From an uncultured Alphaproteobacteria bacterium (GTDB taxonomy: Bacteria; Pseudomonadota; Alphaproteobacteria; MPNO01; UBA2964): a stretch of 64,000 nucleotides of DNA. Under the pieces are notes generated by a model. It saw only the letters and a list, made by a program, of their open reading frames with translations, was not told the DNA's origin and made no database searches. The stretch spans positions 667,875 through 731,874 of the forward strand of contig CALSLP010000002.1 in NCBI GenBank assembly GCA_943787225.1, in the 5' to 3' direction. Made by a program: the position numbers and the translations under genes. Below, in pieces: positions 11,351 through 22,711 of the stretch; position 1 is the stretch's first letter, and each line of letters opens with the position of its first letter.

Positions 11351-11816
11351 GCGACGCACTCCCCTGAATAACGCGGTCGATGGCCTTTAGGACCCGCAGG
11401 TGCGAGCCACAGCGGCAGAGATGCTCGTGCAGCGCCTCACGGATCTCGGCATCATCGGGCTTGGGGTTCTTCTCAAGCAGCGCCGTTGCGGCAACCACCA
11501 GCCCCGCTGTGCAGTAACCACACTGGGCCGCGCCTTCGTCAATAAAGGCCTGTTGCAAAGCGCTAGGCTTGCCGTCCTTCGCCAGCCCTTCAACGGTCGT
11601 GATTTCAGCATCCGCAAACTCCGACGCTGCTCTGACACAGGAAAGAACATGTTCGCCATCGACCATCACCGCGCAAGCACCGCATTGTTCCAGCCCGCAA
11701 CCAAGCTTTGCACCGACGAGCTCCAGCTGGTTACGCAGAATATAAATCAATGGCGTTGCGGGATCGCATTCGACCTCATGCATCTTGCCATTCACCTTGA
11801 GAGAAATTTTTGTCAT
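11343..11816 (-). CDS. [2Fe-2S] subunit of molybdenum hydroxylase (IorA/CoxS-like)
   Basis: This protein of 157 residues has the two-cluster architecture of small subunits in molybdenum hydroxylases: a plant-ferredoxin-type cluster (CGLEQCGACAVMVDG) followed by the alpha-helical cluster domain (AQCGYCTAGLVVAA and HLCRCGSH). It passes electrons from the molybdopterin subunit encoded directly downstream, with which it overlaps by eight bases. The ATG at 11816 is taken as the start; a GTG one codon earlier is also possible. The pair stands next to EmrAB-type exporter genes on the same strand. Confidence 0.92.
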   Translation of the reverse strand: MTKISLKVNGKMHEVECDPATPLIYILRNQLELVGAKLGCGLEQCGACAVMVDGEHVLSCVRAASEFADAEITTVEGLAKDGKPSALQQAFIDEGAAQCGYCTAGLVVAATALLEKNPKPDDAEIREALHEHLCRCGSHLRVLKAIDRVIQGSASHA

Positions 11817-11835
11817 CACGCCCTTTTTCGACCCC

Positions 11836-13386
11836 TTAATCGTTTTTACCTTTAACCAGGAAACTACCGGGAATTATCGCTACAAAAAACACCAAAGCTG
11901 CAACGAGGAACCCTTCACGAAAACCAAGCATCGTGGCCTGACCATATATCGCCTGACCAAGCTGCTGTAACGCCGCCGGCATTTGCAGTACTTCCGGTGT
12001 CCCCGCCTGAGCCAGATAAGATTTGAAGGTCCTTAGAAACTCCATGGTTGCGGAGTTTCCCGATGTTTGGGTGGCAATGTAGGATTGCGCATAATGTGCC
12101 GACCGCAGATCGACGAATGTCGCCAAAAAACTAACCCCGAAAGCCCCACCAAGCTGGCGAGAAAAACTCATCATCCCGGCGCCCTGGCTGACTTGCTCCG
12201 GCGGCAGCGCCCGCATTGACCCCGTTGTCAGCGGTGGAAAAACAAACCCCAGCCCGACGCGGCCAACAATCAGCCACCAGCCAAAGACCCAAAATGCCGT
12301 ATTGGTGTCAGCACCCGCCATCAAAAAACAGGAAAACGACGTCATGACCAATCCGATCACGATTGGAATACGAGGACTGATCCAATCGCTGATGCGCCCG
12401 GTCAGGGGGAATACAAAAGCCAGTAAGAGCCCCGCCGGCATAAGCAAGAATCCCGCCTTGGTCGGGGTGTAGCCCATGACAATCTGGACAAAAAGCGGGA
12501 TCAAATACCACAGCCCAAAGTTACCGGCGCCCCACACGAAAGACAGAGCGCAGCCAGAGGCAAATCTTAGATTGGCAAATAGCTTGAGATTGAGCATGGG
12601 ATGCGCGGTAAAGGATTCCCATATGATAAAACCGATCACAGCCGCTGCCGCCGTCACAAAATAAAGGACGATCACATCAGAACCCCACCCTTCGCGGGAA
12701 CCATTCGACAGTCCCGAAAGCAAGGAGAACATAAAGATTGAGACAAGAACGAGCCCCGTCCAATCCATTGTTGGCGGATTCACTCCTCCTCGCGCGGCGG
12801 CATAAAGATTGCCGCCATAAAGGTCCCCAACCCACAAAACGGCAGGACCAGCCAGAAAACAGCCCGCCAGTCAAACGTATCCACCAGAATGCCGCCAAAG
12901 GCCGGACCCAAGGCCGGTGCCAGAACGATGCCAAAACCAAAAAACCCCATCGCGCGGCCGCGCTGATTAGGCGGAAAAATTTGATAAATCACCTGGAGCG
13001 CCAGCGGATGAATAAACCCCGCCCCGGCTCCCTGCAACAGAGCGGGCAAAGACCAGCATCTCAAAGCTGGTGGCGAAGATGGCCATCACCGACCCGGTGA
13101 CGAAAACCGCCATTGAGACGTAGTAGGTGTTCTTCTTACCAATTGCCGCAATCATCCAGGCATTGAGCAGCATGGCCACGGTCATGGTCGCCAGGAAGCC
13201 CGCTGACAGCCATTGCGCCTTGTCCTGCCCAACACCAAACGCCCCCATGATATTGGGGATAGCGACATTAACGATGGTGGAAGACAGGATCAGCGAAATA
13301 TTGCCGATCATCGCCGTCAGGGTAAGAAGCCAGCGATAGCTTGATCCGTAGCGAGCCGCGAGGACGTCAGCGGTCGTCGATGCCAA
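11836..13386 (-). CDS. EmrB/QacA-type (DHA2) MFS drug exporter (two frameshifts)
   Basis: This is a 14-helix inner-membrane proton antiporter of the DHA2 type. Three overlapping frames together give a full-length protein: residues from 13386 (TIVNVAIPNIMGAFGV, the motif of helix 1), a middle part to 12780 (QIFPPNQRGRAMGFFG, motif A and C region) and the C-terminal half from about 12790 to 11836. Single-base shifts lie near 13040 and 12785. Its start overlaps the end of the HlyD/EmrA gene, so the two form an emrAB-like operon encoding a tripartite efflux system, presumably exporting toxic aromatics or hydrophobic compounds (inference). An outer-membrane TolC partner is not in the window. Confidence 0.85.
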
Positions 13387-14515
13387 CGTTGACCTCCACC
13401 ATCATACCGGGCCGCAATAACTCGTCTTTGTTGTCGAGGTTGACCCTGATACGAATGCGTTGGACGACTTTGGTAAAATTGCCGCTGGGGTTTGGCGTCG
13501 GCAGCAAAGCAAACTCGCTGGTAGCCGCATTGCCGATTTTGGAAATTTTGCCCTCGAATAATGTGTCAGGATAGGCATCTACCTCAACCGTCACGGCGCT
13601 GCCAATCTTGATGTGACGAAGATCAGTTTCTTTGATATTGGCCGACACCCATATTTTCTTTGGATCATGCACCATGAGCAGGCGCTGACCAGCAGCCACA
13701 AATTCGCTGGGATTAACGAAGGTCTTATCGACAACACCATCGACCGGGCTGGTAATCAGGCGGTCACTCAAGTTCAGAAGCTGCCGTTCACGCTGCGCCG
13801 AGACTTCCGCTTCTCGATGCGTTAGCATCGTTAATTGGCGATCCAGAACCAGAAGCTGCTCTCGATCTGCTGCCGCCTGGATAAGGGCTGCCGTCGCCGC
13901 CGCCACTTCGGCCTGGGCCTGCTGGAATGATTGTTCAGCCTTACGGAAGGCATTTCGCCTCTCCTCCCAGCGTTGGCGGGAAACGACCTTACGATTTAGC
14001 AGTTTTTTGGTGCGCTCAAAATCCGTGCGCGCAAGATCAAGATCAGACCGTCGACCCGCGAGCGCCGCTTTGGCAGCGCGCACTTGTGAGCGTCTTACCG
14101 ACTGAGCGCTTTTTGTCTGGCGATCAATCATCGTCTTTTCGGTAAGCGCTCGAGATCGCTCTGCGCCAATCGCCTGCAAGCGAGAATCCAGCTCGCTAAG
14201 CTGTAATTTAGCATCCCGAATATCAATCGATACCAGCGTCGCCCCCGCCTTGATCCTGTCCCCTTCGGAGACATGCAGTTTGGTCACCCAACCAGATACC
14301 CGGCTGCTTACTGAAATGACATCGGCAGTAATTCTTGCGTCATCGATATAGACGTTGGTGTAGCGTTTATACGCCCAATCAACGAGCAACAGGAGTCCGG
14401 CAATCACAGCCAGCCCGAGACAGACCATGCGCAATACGCGCCAGGCACGGCCACATGCTGACGTGCCGGATTGGTAATCTATCGTAGCCACTTTCTCAGT
14501 AGGGCTGCCGTCCAC
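13367..14515 (-). CDS. HlyD/EmrA-family membrane fusion protein
   Basis: These 382 residues begin with a short cytoplasmic part and one membrane helix (residues about 27-47). A biotinyl-lipoyl half (SRVSGWVTKLHVSEGDRIKAG) and a long coiled-coil hairpin rich in Arg, Glu and Gln follow, then the second half-motif (ITSPVDGVVDKTFVNPSEFV). This is the periplasmic adaptor that links the adjacent EmrB-type pump to an outer-membrane channel. The start codon is GTG with AGGAG seven bases before it. Its stop codon overlaps the start of the pump gene. Confidence 0.93.
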   Translation of the reverse strand: MDGSPTEKVATIDYQSGTSACGRAWRVLRMVCLGLAVIAGLLLLVDWAYKRYTNVYIDDARITADVISVSSRVSGWVTKLHVSEGDRIKAGATLVSIDIRDAKLQLSELDSRLQAIGAERSRALTEKTMIDRQTKSAQSVRRSQVRAAKAALAGRRSDLDLARTDFERTKKLLNRKVVSRQRWEERRNAFRKAEQSFQQAQAEVAAATAALIQAAADREQLLVLDRQLTMLTHREAEVSAQRERQLLNLSDRLITSPVDGVVDKTFVNPSEFVAAGQRLLMVHDPKKIWVSANIKETDLRHIKIGSAVTVEVDAYPDTLFEGKISKIGNAATSEFALLPTPNPSGNFTKVVQRIRIRVNLDNKDELLRPGMMVEVNVGIDDR

Positions 14516-14643
14516 AACAATGCTCCTAATAGGGCAACCATTCCCAAATTCAAAACAAAGGGTATGATCGGATCATCAATATACCGCAACACAGGTAAAC
14601 ACGCACCTATCTCAACTAAATCAGGAATCTGGGAGGACACATA

Positions 14644-15621
14644 ATGACAACGAAAGACGGATCACAAGTCATCGCGATTGAAGAGCATTATCTCGACGCT
14701 GATGTCGATGCCAAAGTCAACAAAATGGCCGGTGGCGGCGAAGAAACCCGAAAACGCCTGATGGATCTCGGCGATATCCGCGTCAAGGAAATGGACGCCG
14801 CCGGCATTGATATTCAGGTCCTGTCGCATTGCCCACCGGGCGCGCAGGCCTTCGATCCTGACGAAGCCGAGGTCCGCGCTGCAGGCGTCAATAATCGTCT
14901 CTATGACTTCATCCAGACCAAGCCGGATCGTTTTGGCGGCTTTGCGACCCTGCCGACGCGTGCCCCGGAACTCGCAGCCGATGAGCTGGAACGCTGCCAC
15001 AAGGAGCTTGGCTTCCACGGCGCCATTGTGCACGGGCTAACAGAGGGTGAATTTATCGATATGCCCCGTTTCTGGCCTATTTTTGAACGGGCACAGGCTC
15101 TGGATATCCCGATTTATATCCATCCCGGTCGCCCACACGCGGCGGTCATCGACGCCTATTACAAAGACTATGTTGAGAAATATCGGTCGATCCTGTCAGC
15201 AGGTTGGGGCTTTACGGTCGAGACAGCGACGGCAGGGCTTCGCATGGTACTCAGTGGTGTTTTTGACAAATATCCCGATTTGAAAGTCATCCTTGGCCAT
15301 ATGGGAGAAGGCCTGCCGTTCCTGATGTGGCGGATCAATCATTCGTTTGGTGATATCATCCCCTACCAGGGCAAAGACCGAGGTTTCCGGGAAATTTTCA
15401 CCAACCATTTCCATATCACTACCAGCGGCAATTTCTCTGATTCTGCCCTGTTATGCTCAATGATGGAGATGGGGTCGGATCGTATTATCTATTCGGTGGA
15501 TTGGCCTTATGTCGAGAATCAGCCGGGGACTGATTGGCTGGAAACTCTTGCCGTGAGCCCTGAAGACAAACAGAAAATCCTCAACGGTAATGCCAAGAAA
15601 CTCCTTAAAATGGATTGCTAA
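14644..15621 (+). CDS. ACMSD-type metal-dependent amidohydrolase/decarboxylase
   Basis: This 325-residue protein belongs to the amidohydrolase-2 branch that includes ACMSD and gamma-resorcylate decarboxylase. The N-terminal strand IAIEEHYLD carries the E-x-H variant of the HxH metal site, as in resorcylate decarboxylases. IYIHPGRPHA gives the central histidine, GHMGEGLPFLMWRIN is close to the conserved resorcylate decarboxylase segment, and YSVDWPY carries the final Asp. Decarboxylation of a hydroxybenzoate is the best guess for its role. The ATG is preceded by GGGAGG at a spacing of seven bases. It is transcribed alone and convergent with an MFS gene. Confidence 0.88.
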   Translation: MTTKDGSQVIAIEEHYLDADVDAKVNKMAGGGEETRKRLMDLGDIRVKEMDAAGIDIQVLSHCPPGAQAFDPDEAEVRAAGVNNRLYDFIQTKPDRFGGFATLPTRAPELAADELERCHKELGFHGAIVHGLTEGEFIDMPRFWPIFERAQALDIPIYIHPGRPHAAVIDAYYKDYVEKYRSILSAGWGFTVETATAGLRMVLSGVFDKYPDLKVILGHMGEGLPFLMWRINHSFGDIIPYQGKDRGFREIFTNHFHITTSGNFSDSALLCSMMEMGSDRIIYSVDWPYVENQPGTDWLETLAVSPEDKQKILNGNAKKLLKMDC

Positions 15622-15628
15622 TTGCGAT

Positions 15629-15658
15629 GATCAGCGCTCGGTTTTCCGGGCGCTGATC
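15629..15658. terminator. Strong hairpin between convergent genes
   Basis: GATCAGCGC and GCGCTGATC form a perfect nine-base arm around an inner CGG/CCG stem with a TTTT loop. The hairpin lies between the amidohydrolase stop and the MFS stop and overlaps the latter. It lacks a clear T run on either side, so it is a candidate bidirectional terminator or mRNA 3' end, not a proven one. Confidence 0.5.
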
Positions 15659-17071
15659 CGCAAGAACCAGAACATCATCAACACCGCCGCGGTCAGCGGA
15701 ATCAAACTAAATATGTAAGAAAACGTCACGGCGGGACCAACCTCTTCAGCCTTGGTCGCTGTCCCGAGCCCGGCGAAATTAGTCAGTAACCCGGCCATTG
15801 CCGCGCCAAAGGCCGTCCCCAATGAGCGGATCGACGGCATCGCCGAGGCGGTTATCCGTTCCTCGCCCTTTATTGCAGAGGCCATTGTCCGCGCCAGCAG
15901 ATGGACATTATGAATACCAACCCCAAATCCCATAAAGAAGGCGGCGACCGTTAGAACAGCGAGCATCGGGAGTTGCGCAATTGCCGCAATCGTCGCGAGA
16001 CCAGCCAGCATAATCAAGGGACCGGACCAGAGCGCAATAATTTCTTTCCGCCCGGACCAACCTGAAACTGCGAAGGTCCCAAGCGTCCAGCCACCAGAGA
16101 TGACCAGGCTCACCAAACCGACATAGATCGGGTCAACACCATGAACAACCTGCAGAAGCAGCGGCAGCAATAACGGCACTGTCGTATGCACCGAGCCAAC
16201 CAGCAACATGATCCAGAGAGCCGTCCCAACCGGCGAAAATATTGAGAGCGCCTGCGATGGGTAAATACGGTTCTCCGCCCGGGCATCCAGCTTAAAGGCG
16301 ACCCAGATGATAAAAATCGCGCTGCCGATCAGCAGCCCGCGGAGGAGGTTGGTATCGACGATCCCAGCGAGCGCAACGCAGAAGATGCCGCCGCTGAGAA
16401 TAAGCAGGCGTAAAAGCGGGAAGGATTTCTTCTTCTCCGCATCCTCATTGGGGAGCTGATCCGGGAGATACCGAATGGCGATGATCGAAAAGATCAGGAT
16501 GATCGGGACCATGCTCCAGAACGACCCGCGCCACCAACCATATTGCGCAAACATAGCCGCCAATAAACGGCCCCATCAGCTGTGCCACCATCCAGACACC
16601 CTGATACGCCGCCAAAAGCCGTTTGCGAAGGCCTTCTTCGAACAGACCGCTGATCAACGCCATGCCACCGCCAATGACCAAACCACTGGCGATACCCTGG
16701 ACACCTCGTGAAATATTGAGGGTCAGCATGTCGGGCGCCAGCGCGCAGCCAATGGTTCCAATCATGAAGGCGAACCCGCTCAGCCCGTAGCCCCGCCGAA
16801 CACCGAGGACGGCCCAAACCGGCCCGACACAGGCCGCGCCAATGATCGAGCCAATGGTATAAAGCAGCGCCGCCCAGGTGTAGAAATCCGCGCCGCCGAT
16901 ATCAGCGACGACGGTTGGCATCACAATAGAGATCACCAGTATTTGCAGCGCGTGCAGACACACCCCCATGATGATCAGCGCTGAAAAAATGCCGCGGCCA
17001 TCGCGAAATAAATCACCCCACGCTGCCTTTGGAATTTCGGCTTCGGGGTCTATCGTATCTTTATCGCTCAT
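15631..17071 (-). CDS. MFS transporter (one frameshift)
   Basis: An N-terminal 190-residue part (from 17071) and a C-terminal 310-residue part (to 15631) together make a 12- to 14-helix major facilitator. The join is near 16550, where PFIGG in one frame continues as MFAQYGWWRGSFW in the next, as in related exporters. Motif-rich segments include MALISGLFEEGLRKRLLA (loop between helices) and GIHNVHLLARTMASAIKGEE. It is separated from the flavin reductase gene by a short divergent intergenic region. The substrate is unknown; a drug or aromatic-acid transporter is likely from the surroundings. Confidence 0.82.
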
Positions 17072-17161
17072 CGGGGACTGACTTCTGGACCATCATATTT
17101 TTCATGATGCCCGCGAATGCCAGTTCGGGATAGGGCAGGTAAAGAACAAACGGGAGGCACC

Positions 17162-17913
17162 ATGTTTTATGATACCGAAAAAAATGATCACGGACTTGAG
17201 TACAATCCATTCAAATCTCTAGTCGTCCCACGGGCGATTGGCTGGCTATCAACATTGAGCCCCGAAGGAGTCGTCAACCTCGCCCCCTTCAGCCAATGGA
17301 CAATGCTGAACTTTGATCCACCGCATGTGATGATTTCTGCAGGCGCGCACCCTGATAAGAACCGGCTCAAAGACACCGTCTGGAACATCGAACAAACCGG
17401 TGAATTCGTCTTCAACATGGCGACCTACGATCTTCGCGAAGAGGTCAACCTCTCCTCGAATTTTGTTGGACCTGAAGTCGACGAAATGGCAATGGCCGGG
17501 CTACGCCAGCGCCCTCAGAAATGGTCAAGCCACCCCGTGTCGCAGAATCGCCGGTCCATATGGAATGCCGCTGGTTCACCACCCTCACCATACCCGCCGA
17601 CAATCCTGGCCATAACAGCAGCCTGGTGATTGGCAAGGTCGTCGGCATCCATATTGATGACGAATTCCTGACCGACGAGGGCAAAGTCGATGTCGTGAAA
17701 ATCCGTCCCCTCGCGCGGATGGGCTATTACGACTACACCTCAGTGGACTCGATCTTCACCATGCCCCCGCTTGATGAAGGCGAGATGGCGAAAGCGCCGC
17801 CGCATCGGATCTGGTCGGCGAAGGCAGGCGCCAAGAAAGAACATAAAGCGCTCTTACTCCACGTCGGGCGTTTATATTTCAGATTCGGCCCGCCCTTTTG
17901 CGACTCGAGATAG
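17162..17913 (+). CDS. Flavin reductase-like (FMN-binding split-barrel) protein, frameshifted
   Basis: The DIM6/NTAB family supplies reduced flavin or carries FMN itself. Residues of the family core are visible: VVPRAIGWLSTLSPEG, NLAPFSQWTMLNFDPP, HPDKNRLKDT and FVFNMATYDL in the first frame, then SEMVKPPRVAESPVHMEC and VIGKVVGIHIDD in the second. One base is missing near 17503. The ATG has GGGAGG four bases before it. The true C-terminus is uncertain: the open frame runs to 17913 but overlaps the convergent crotonase gene, and one more shift would end it near 17846. It could feed FMNH2 to one of the flavin hydroxylases in this window (inference). Confidence 0.8.
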
Positions 17914-18689
17914 GATTCGACATCGCCCAGCGGATCCATCGCCCGGCGCAATCGCTGCCCGACCAGCTGATCAAGCTGAATCGCCTGTGACATCGACAGA
18001 TCACGGCCCATCTGGACGGTGATCTTGGAATGTTCCAGCGGCGCCAGATGGCGATCGCCAATATCCGGGCAATCTCCGTGACGGTATCTTCTAATTCAGC
18101 AAGCGGCATCGATTGTGAGATAACACCCCAACGATCTGCCTCTTCGCCGGAAATATTTTTCCCGACCAGCTGCATCAACGTGACTTTCTTCATCGGGATC
18201 GAGCCATGCATCAAGCGTGCTGGTCACCAACTGTCCAAAACTGCCACGTAGAATCTCTGGCATCCCGAACTGCGCATCATCCGCTGCAAAGACCAGATCA
18301 TGACAATTCATGATCCCCAGCGCGCCGCCGAGGCAATAGCCATGCACCTGCGCGATCATGATACGCGGAAAGCCCCGTAAGGCTTCGGCGAGTTGAACGG
18401 TCGGTGTGGGCCGATCCCAGTCCAGCAGCCCCGCATTGCTAATCCCGCGCAGAAAATGCAAATCGAGCCCGGCGCTATAAACCTTCCCGGCACCGCGCGT
18501 GATCACCGCCTTGATATCCCGGTCGGCGCGGATAATTTCCAGCGATTCAAAGAAGGCTTCAACCAAAGGCTCGTTCAGGGCGTTACGTTTTTCAGGCCGA
18601 TTCAGAGTGATCCGTGCAACCCCAGTATCCTCGAGCCGCTCAAGAATGAGCTCCGGCCATTCCTTCTCAACAATCCAGTTATCCGCCAT
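17854..18689 (-). CDS. Enoyl-CoA hydratase/isomerase (crotonase) family protein, frameshifted
   Basis: The crotonase core is clear: TLNRPEKRNALNEPL, the oxyanion-hole segments VYSAGLDL and HGYCLGGALG, and the acidic catalytic region FGMPEILRG. The frame breaks near 18220, near 18040, and again close to the end, where one added G restores KYKRPDVE and a TAA at 17854-17856. Joined, the product has about 278 residues. It lies 20 bases downstream of the UbiD-type decarboxylase on the same strand and is probably in its operon. Which CoA ester it uses is not clear; it is more distant from the hydroxycinnamoyl-CoA enzyme at 31.7 kb. Confidence 0.82.
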
Positions 18690-18708
18690 AGGACCCTCCC
18701 TGATGATT

Positions 18709-20320
18709 TTATTTCTTCGTGATTGGTTTTCCGTCCGGTGTTGTCCGGCGACCCACTAGTTTTTCACCTGTCTTGAAATATTGACCGGTAACTGCGAACT
18801 CCGCCTCTTCCTGATTTTCATCAGTCCATTGCGTTAATGGATAGCCGAACCACGGTGTCTGTAGATCCAACGCCGGCAATCCGAGTGAAGCCCAGCGTTC
18901 CTTCGCTGCATCCATAAAGTCCTGGCGTGGTAGCGACACCGGTAAATAAGGATGCTCTCGACAGGCATTGATCAACATCGTCGATGTGCCCTGTCCGTCA
19001 GGATAGGCAAACTGTCTCGGGTCCTCTGAAGGTGTCACCGAAGGATCGAGGCGCGGGACCTTGCCGCGAACGATTTCAACGTCCCGATGTGGCTGCATGC
19101 TATAAGACAATGCCCACAAAACCGCGTCCATTGAGTCCGGATCAACATCGGCATCAACAGCGACAAACATCTTACCAAGAGAAGCATCAAAGGCGGCGGC
19201 AGCACGCAATGCCTGCCAGGGCTGACCTAATTCCGGCCGATCGAGCTGGATAACAAACAGCATGTTACAGCTTGCCATCTCATGGCAGGCGACCTTGGTC
19301 ACCGACGGAATGTTGCAGGCATTGCGCAGATGGTTTGTGTAAATGCCATCGAAGGCAGCCTTGCGCATAACCGTGCTTTCGCTCGGTGGATACTCACTGA
19401 CGATACCCTGATAGATGGGTTTCTCCGATGAGTGATCGCCGTGACCTCAAAGACCTTTTCCATTTTTCGAGGACCGAGATAGCCACTCGCCTCGCCAAAC
19501 GGCGCTTCGGGTTCAAGAATGTCAGTACGGATAATGCCTTCCATAACGATCTCGGCATTGGCGGGGACAACGCAGTCAAAAGTCTCGGCCTGAACAACAT
19601 CAATCGGTGCACCGTTCAACGCGCCCGCCACACCAAATTCGTCGACGCCATAAGGCACCTTCGCCGCCGCTGCCATCAACAATGCTGGTGGACCACCGAT
19701 AAACAGTGCCACTTCGAGATGCTTGCCCATCCGGCGGGCCTTTTCCCATTGAATTGCGAGATGCTGGGTAGACACGTCGGTTGCACAGCCGATCCGGTCC
19801 GGCGCTTTGATCATGCCGCGGTAAATGCCCATGTTATAGGCACCGTTTTCGGGATCACGCGTTACCCAGACACCCGCCGTAATAAAGGGTGCCGGGTCAA
19901 ATCCCGGTGTCGAGACCAGATGCGGAAAAGTATCGACACCCTTGCCCATATTTGGCGCTTTCAGGACAACCTGTTTAACCGGTGCATTCTCTGCGCTGAC
20001 AGTGTTCGTCGGCAAATGATTGCCATGCGTACTGGCCCATTTCGAGCGATTTCATCAGGTCCAACACCAAGCGCCGCACCGTAAATCACACGCGAACTAC
20101 CGAGAGAACCAAGCAGAACCGACGCATCATAATTCACGCCACGGGCATCCGTTACATTCTTGAACCAAAAAGCTTTCCGTTCAGGTTCGGGCAGCCCCCG
20201 GAACTGTAATCGTACGAGTGGCACCAGCTCAGTATCTTTGCTGATCTCATCCTCAATCACATGCAGGAGATTACGGCGGGTGAGTTCTTCGATGTAGTCA
20301 CGGACATCCGTGTAGGGCAT
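18709..20320 (-). CDS. UbiD-family prenylated-FMN decarboxylase (two frameshifts)
   Basis: The family carries out reversible decarboxylation of aromatic or unsaturated acids with prenylated FMN. Three frames join into about 535 residues. Seen are YTDVRDYIEELTRRNLL at the start, NMGIYRGMI with the conserved arginine, and EAPFGEASGYLGP with the paired catalytic glutamates. Near 20030 one A is missing from AAAA: restoring it gives DEIARKWASTHGNHL, the expected sequence. A second shift is near 19390. A UbiX-type flavin prenyltransferase, needed to make the cofactor, is not in the window. The crotonase gene follows in the same direction. Confidence 0.85.
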
Positions 20321-20408
20321 TTGACCAACCTGTTTTATTGACGCTTTTCATAAGAGGTCGCGATCATAATGCGCGCGGCAGAGCATGTCACATACCACCG
20401 GAACGGAT

Positions 20409-22663
20409 TTATTTTGCGAAGGGTAGCTGTAGACGACGCAAACGCAGCGAATTCGTCACCACAAAGACACTGGAGATACTCATCGCCGCCGCGGCAAGCA
20501 TTGGGTTGAGCAACCAGCCGAACAGCGGGAAGAACACACCCGCCGCGACAGGGATCAGGGCAATGTTATAGCCATAGGCCCAGAGGAAATTATAGCGGAT
20601 CGTCCGTAACGTCCCGCGCGCCAGAACAATGGCCTTCACGACACTCCGAACATCACCCGACATCAGAACCACATCGCCGGCCTCCACCGCAATATCAGTG
20701 CCGGTGCCAATGGCGAATACCGACATCCGCCGTCGCCAGCGCTGGCGCATCATTAATGCCGTCGCCAACAAAGGCGACCTTGTGACCTTCACTTTGCAGC
20801 CGTTCAATTTCCTGCGCCTTGTCACCCGGCAGGGTTTCGGCTGCGATCCCTGATCAATACCAAGTTGCCGCCGCGATCACACCCGCTGTCTTGCGATTAT
20901 CGCCAGTGACCATACCAACCTGCAGCCCAAGATTTCTTCAGCTGCTCAACGGTTTCCGCGCTTTCGGTCTTCACCGTGTCGGCAATGCCCAGCACCGCGA
21001 CCAATTTGCCATCGATAGCTGCCAGACACCGGTGTCTTGCCGCTTTCCGCCAGGCGTTCTCGTGCGTTATGCCCTGACGCGCCATCGATCTTTTCCTGGT
21101 CCATCAGACGCGCTGTCACCACGACCAAACACGCCTGCCCTCGACGGTCGCTTTAACGCCAAATCCCGGCAGTGACGACAAAATTCGGTCGCAGTGGTAA
21201 ATCGAAGACCTCTGCCAGCGGCATCGATCAATCGCCTGGAGAGCGGATGTTCGCTTTGCGCTTCTGCCGCCGCGATCTACGCCAGAATGTCATCCCGTTT
21301 GTCAAGAGTGTTTCCCGAGATTTGGATCAAGAATATCGTCAGCTCGGGCTGCCATGCGTCAGCGTGCCCGTCTTATCGAACAGGACCGTATCGACCCGCG
21401 CCAGGCTCTCCAAGGTGCTACCATTGCGAATGAGAATGCCGTTCTCCGCCCCACGCCCCGTGCCAACCATAATAGCCGTTGGTGTCGCCAAACCCATGGC
21501 ACAGGGGCAGGCAATCAGGAGCACCGACACCGCTGTGACAAAGGCAAAGCTGAGTGCGGGCGGGGTCGCCAAACGCCATCCAGACGGCGAAGGTAAGAAC
21601 AGCAACCAGCATCACCACCGGCACAAAAATGGAGGCAATTTTATCGGCAATGCGCTGAATTTCGGGTTTATCGTTTTGTGCCTGTTCGACCAGCTGAACG
21701 ATCCGATGCAAGACTGTATCAGCACCAATACCGGTTGCTCGATAGGTAAAGGCGCCCGCCTTGTTGATGGTCCCCGAAATGACCTCTGCGCCAGCGCCCT
21801 TTTCTACCGGCATCGATTCTCCGGTAATCATCGCTTCATCGATCTGACTGATCCCGTCGAGAACAATGCCATCCGCCGCCAAACGTTCGCCGGGACGCAC
21901 GCGAGAACATCGCCAAGGCGCAGGTCATCAACAGGAATTTCGAGTTCAACATCGTCGCGGACAACCCGCGCCGTTTGTGGCTTCAAGCTGCATTAGCGCA
22001 CTGATTGCCTGAGAGGTTCGGCCACGGGCCAATGCCTCAAGATATCGGCCAACAAGAATCAATGTGACAATGACGCCCGCCGCAACGAAATAGAGTTGGG
22101 CCGTACCGGGCGGAAACAGCGTTGGTCTAAACAGAACAACCACCGAATAAAGATACGCGGCCCCCGCCCCGATCATAACAAGGCTATTCATCCCGGGGTT
22201 AAGATGGCGCAGCTCACTCCACCCGGATTTGATAAACCGCGCTCCGGCATAGAACAGAACCGGCGTGACCAAGGCGAGCTCGATCAGCGCCCAACCTATG
22301 CCCGGATAAAATTCTCTGCATCGCATCCGCAGCGGAAGGCATTAGTGGCAGTTTGGCGATCACCAGCAGCGGCAGAGTCAACAAAGCCGCGATGATGACG
22401 TCACGGCGTAGTCGGCTATTTCCTTGCGTTGGCTCTTTGCCGTATCCGCAAGATCGCTGACGCCATAACCTGCGGCCGACAATTGCTTCACGGAAATCGG
22501 CCTCGGAGGACTGGTCTTCGAGAAACTTTATGGCAGCCCGACCGGTCGCAAGATTAACCGTGGCATCCTCAACCCCAGGCACAGCAGCGATCACGGATTC
22601 GACGCGCGACACGCAGCCGGCGCAACTCATCCCCTCGACACGGAACACGGTTTGTATTGTCAT
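20409..22663 (-). CDS. copA: Copper-type P1B ATPase, broken by many frameshifts
   Basis: The span, about 2,255 bases, equals that of a normal 750-residue copper pump, and all hallmarks appear in order but in different frames: heavy-metal-binding domain [16 protein letters not shown] in [11 protein letters not shown], the metal-site [15 protein letters not shown], phosphorylation motif LFDKTGTLT, the hinge [12 protein letters not shown] (near 20755-20780) and the C-terminal [17 protein letters not shown]. Roughly ten shifts are needed, most in the nucleotide-binding part at 20.8-21.4 kb. With no net loss of length the damage looks like sequence error rather than decay, but a true pseudogene cannot be excluded. 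It starts divergently from the flavin monooxygenase. Confidence 0.82.
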
Positions 22664-22711
22664 AGCGCTATCATAACGATTGTTCCGATCAAAACGGCAG
22701 TGAAATTGGCA

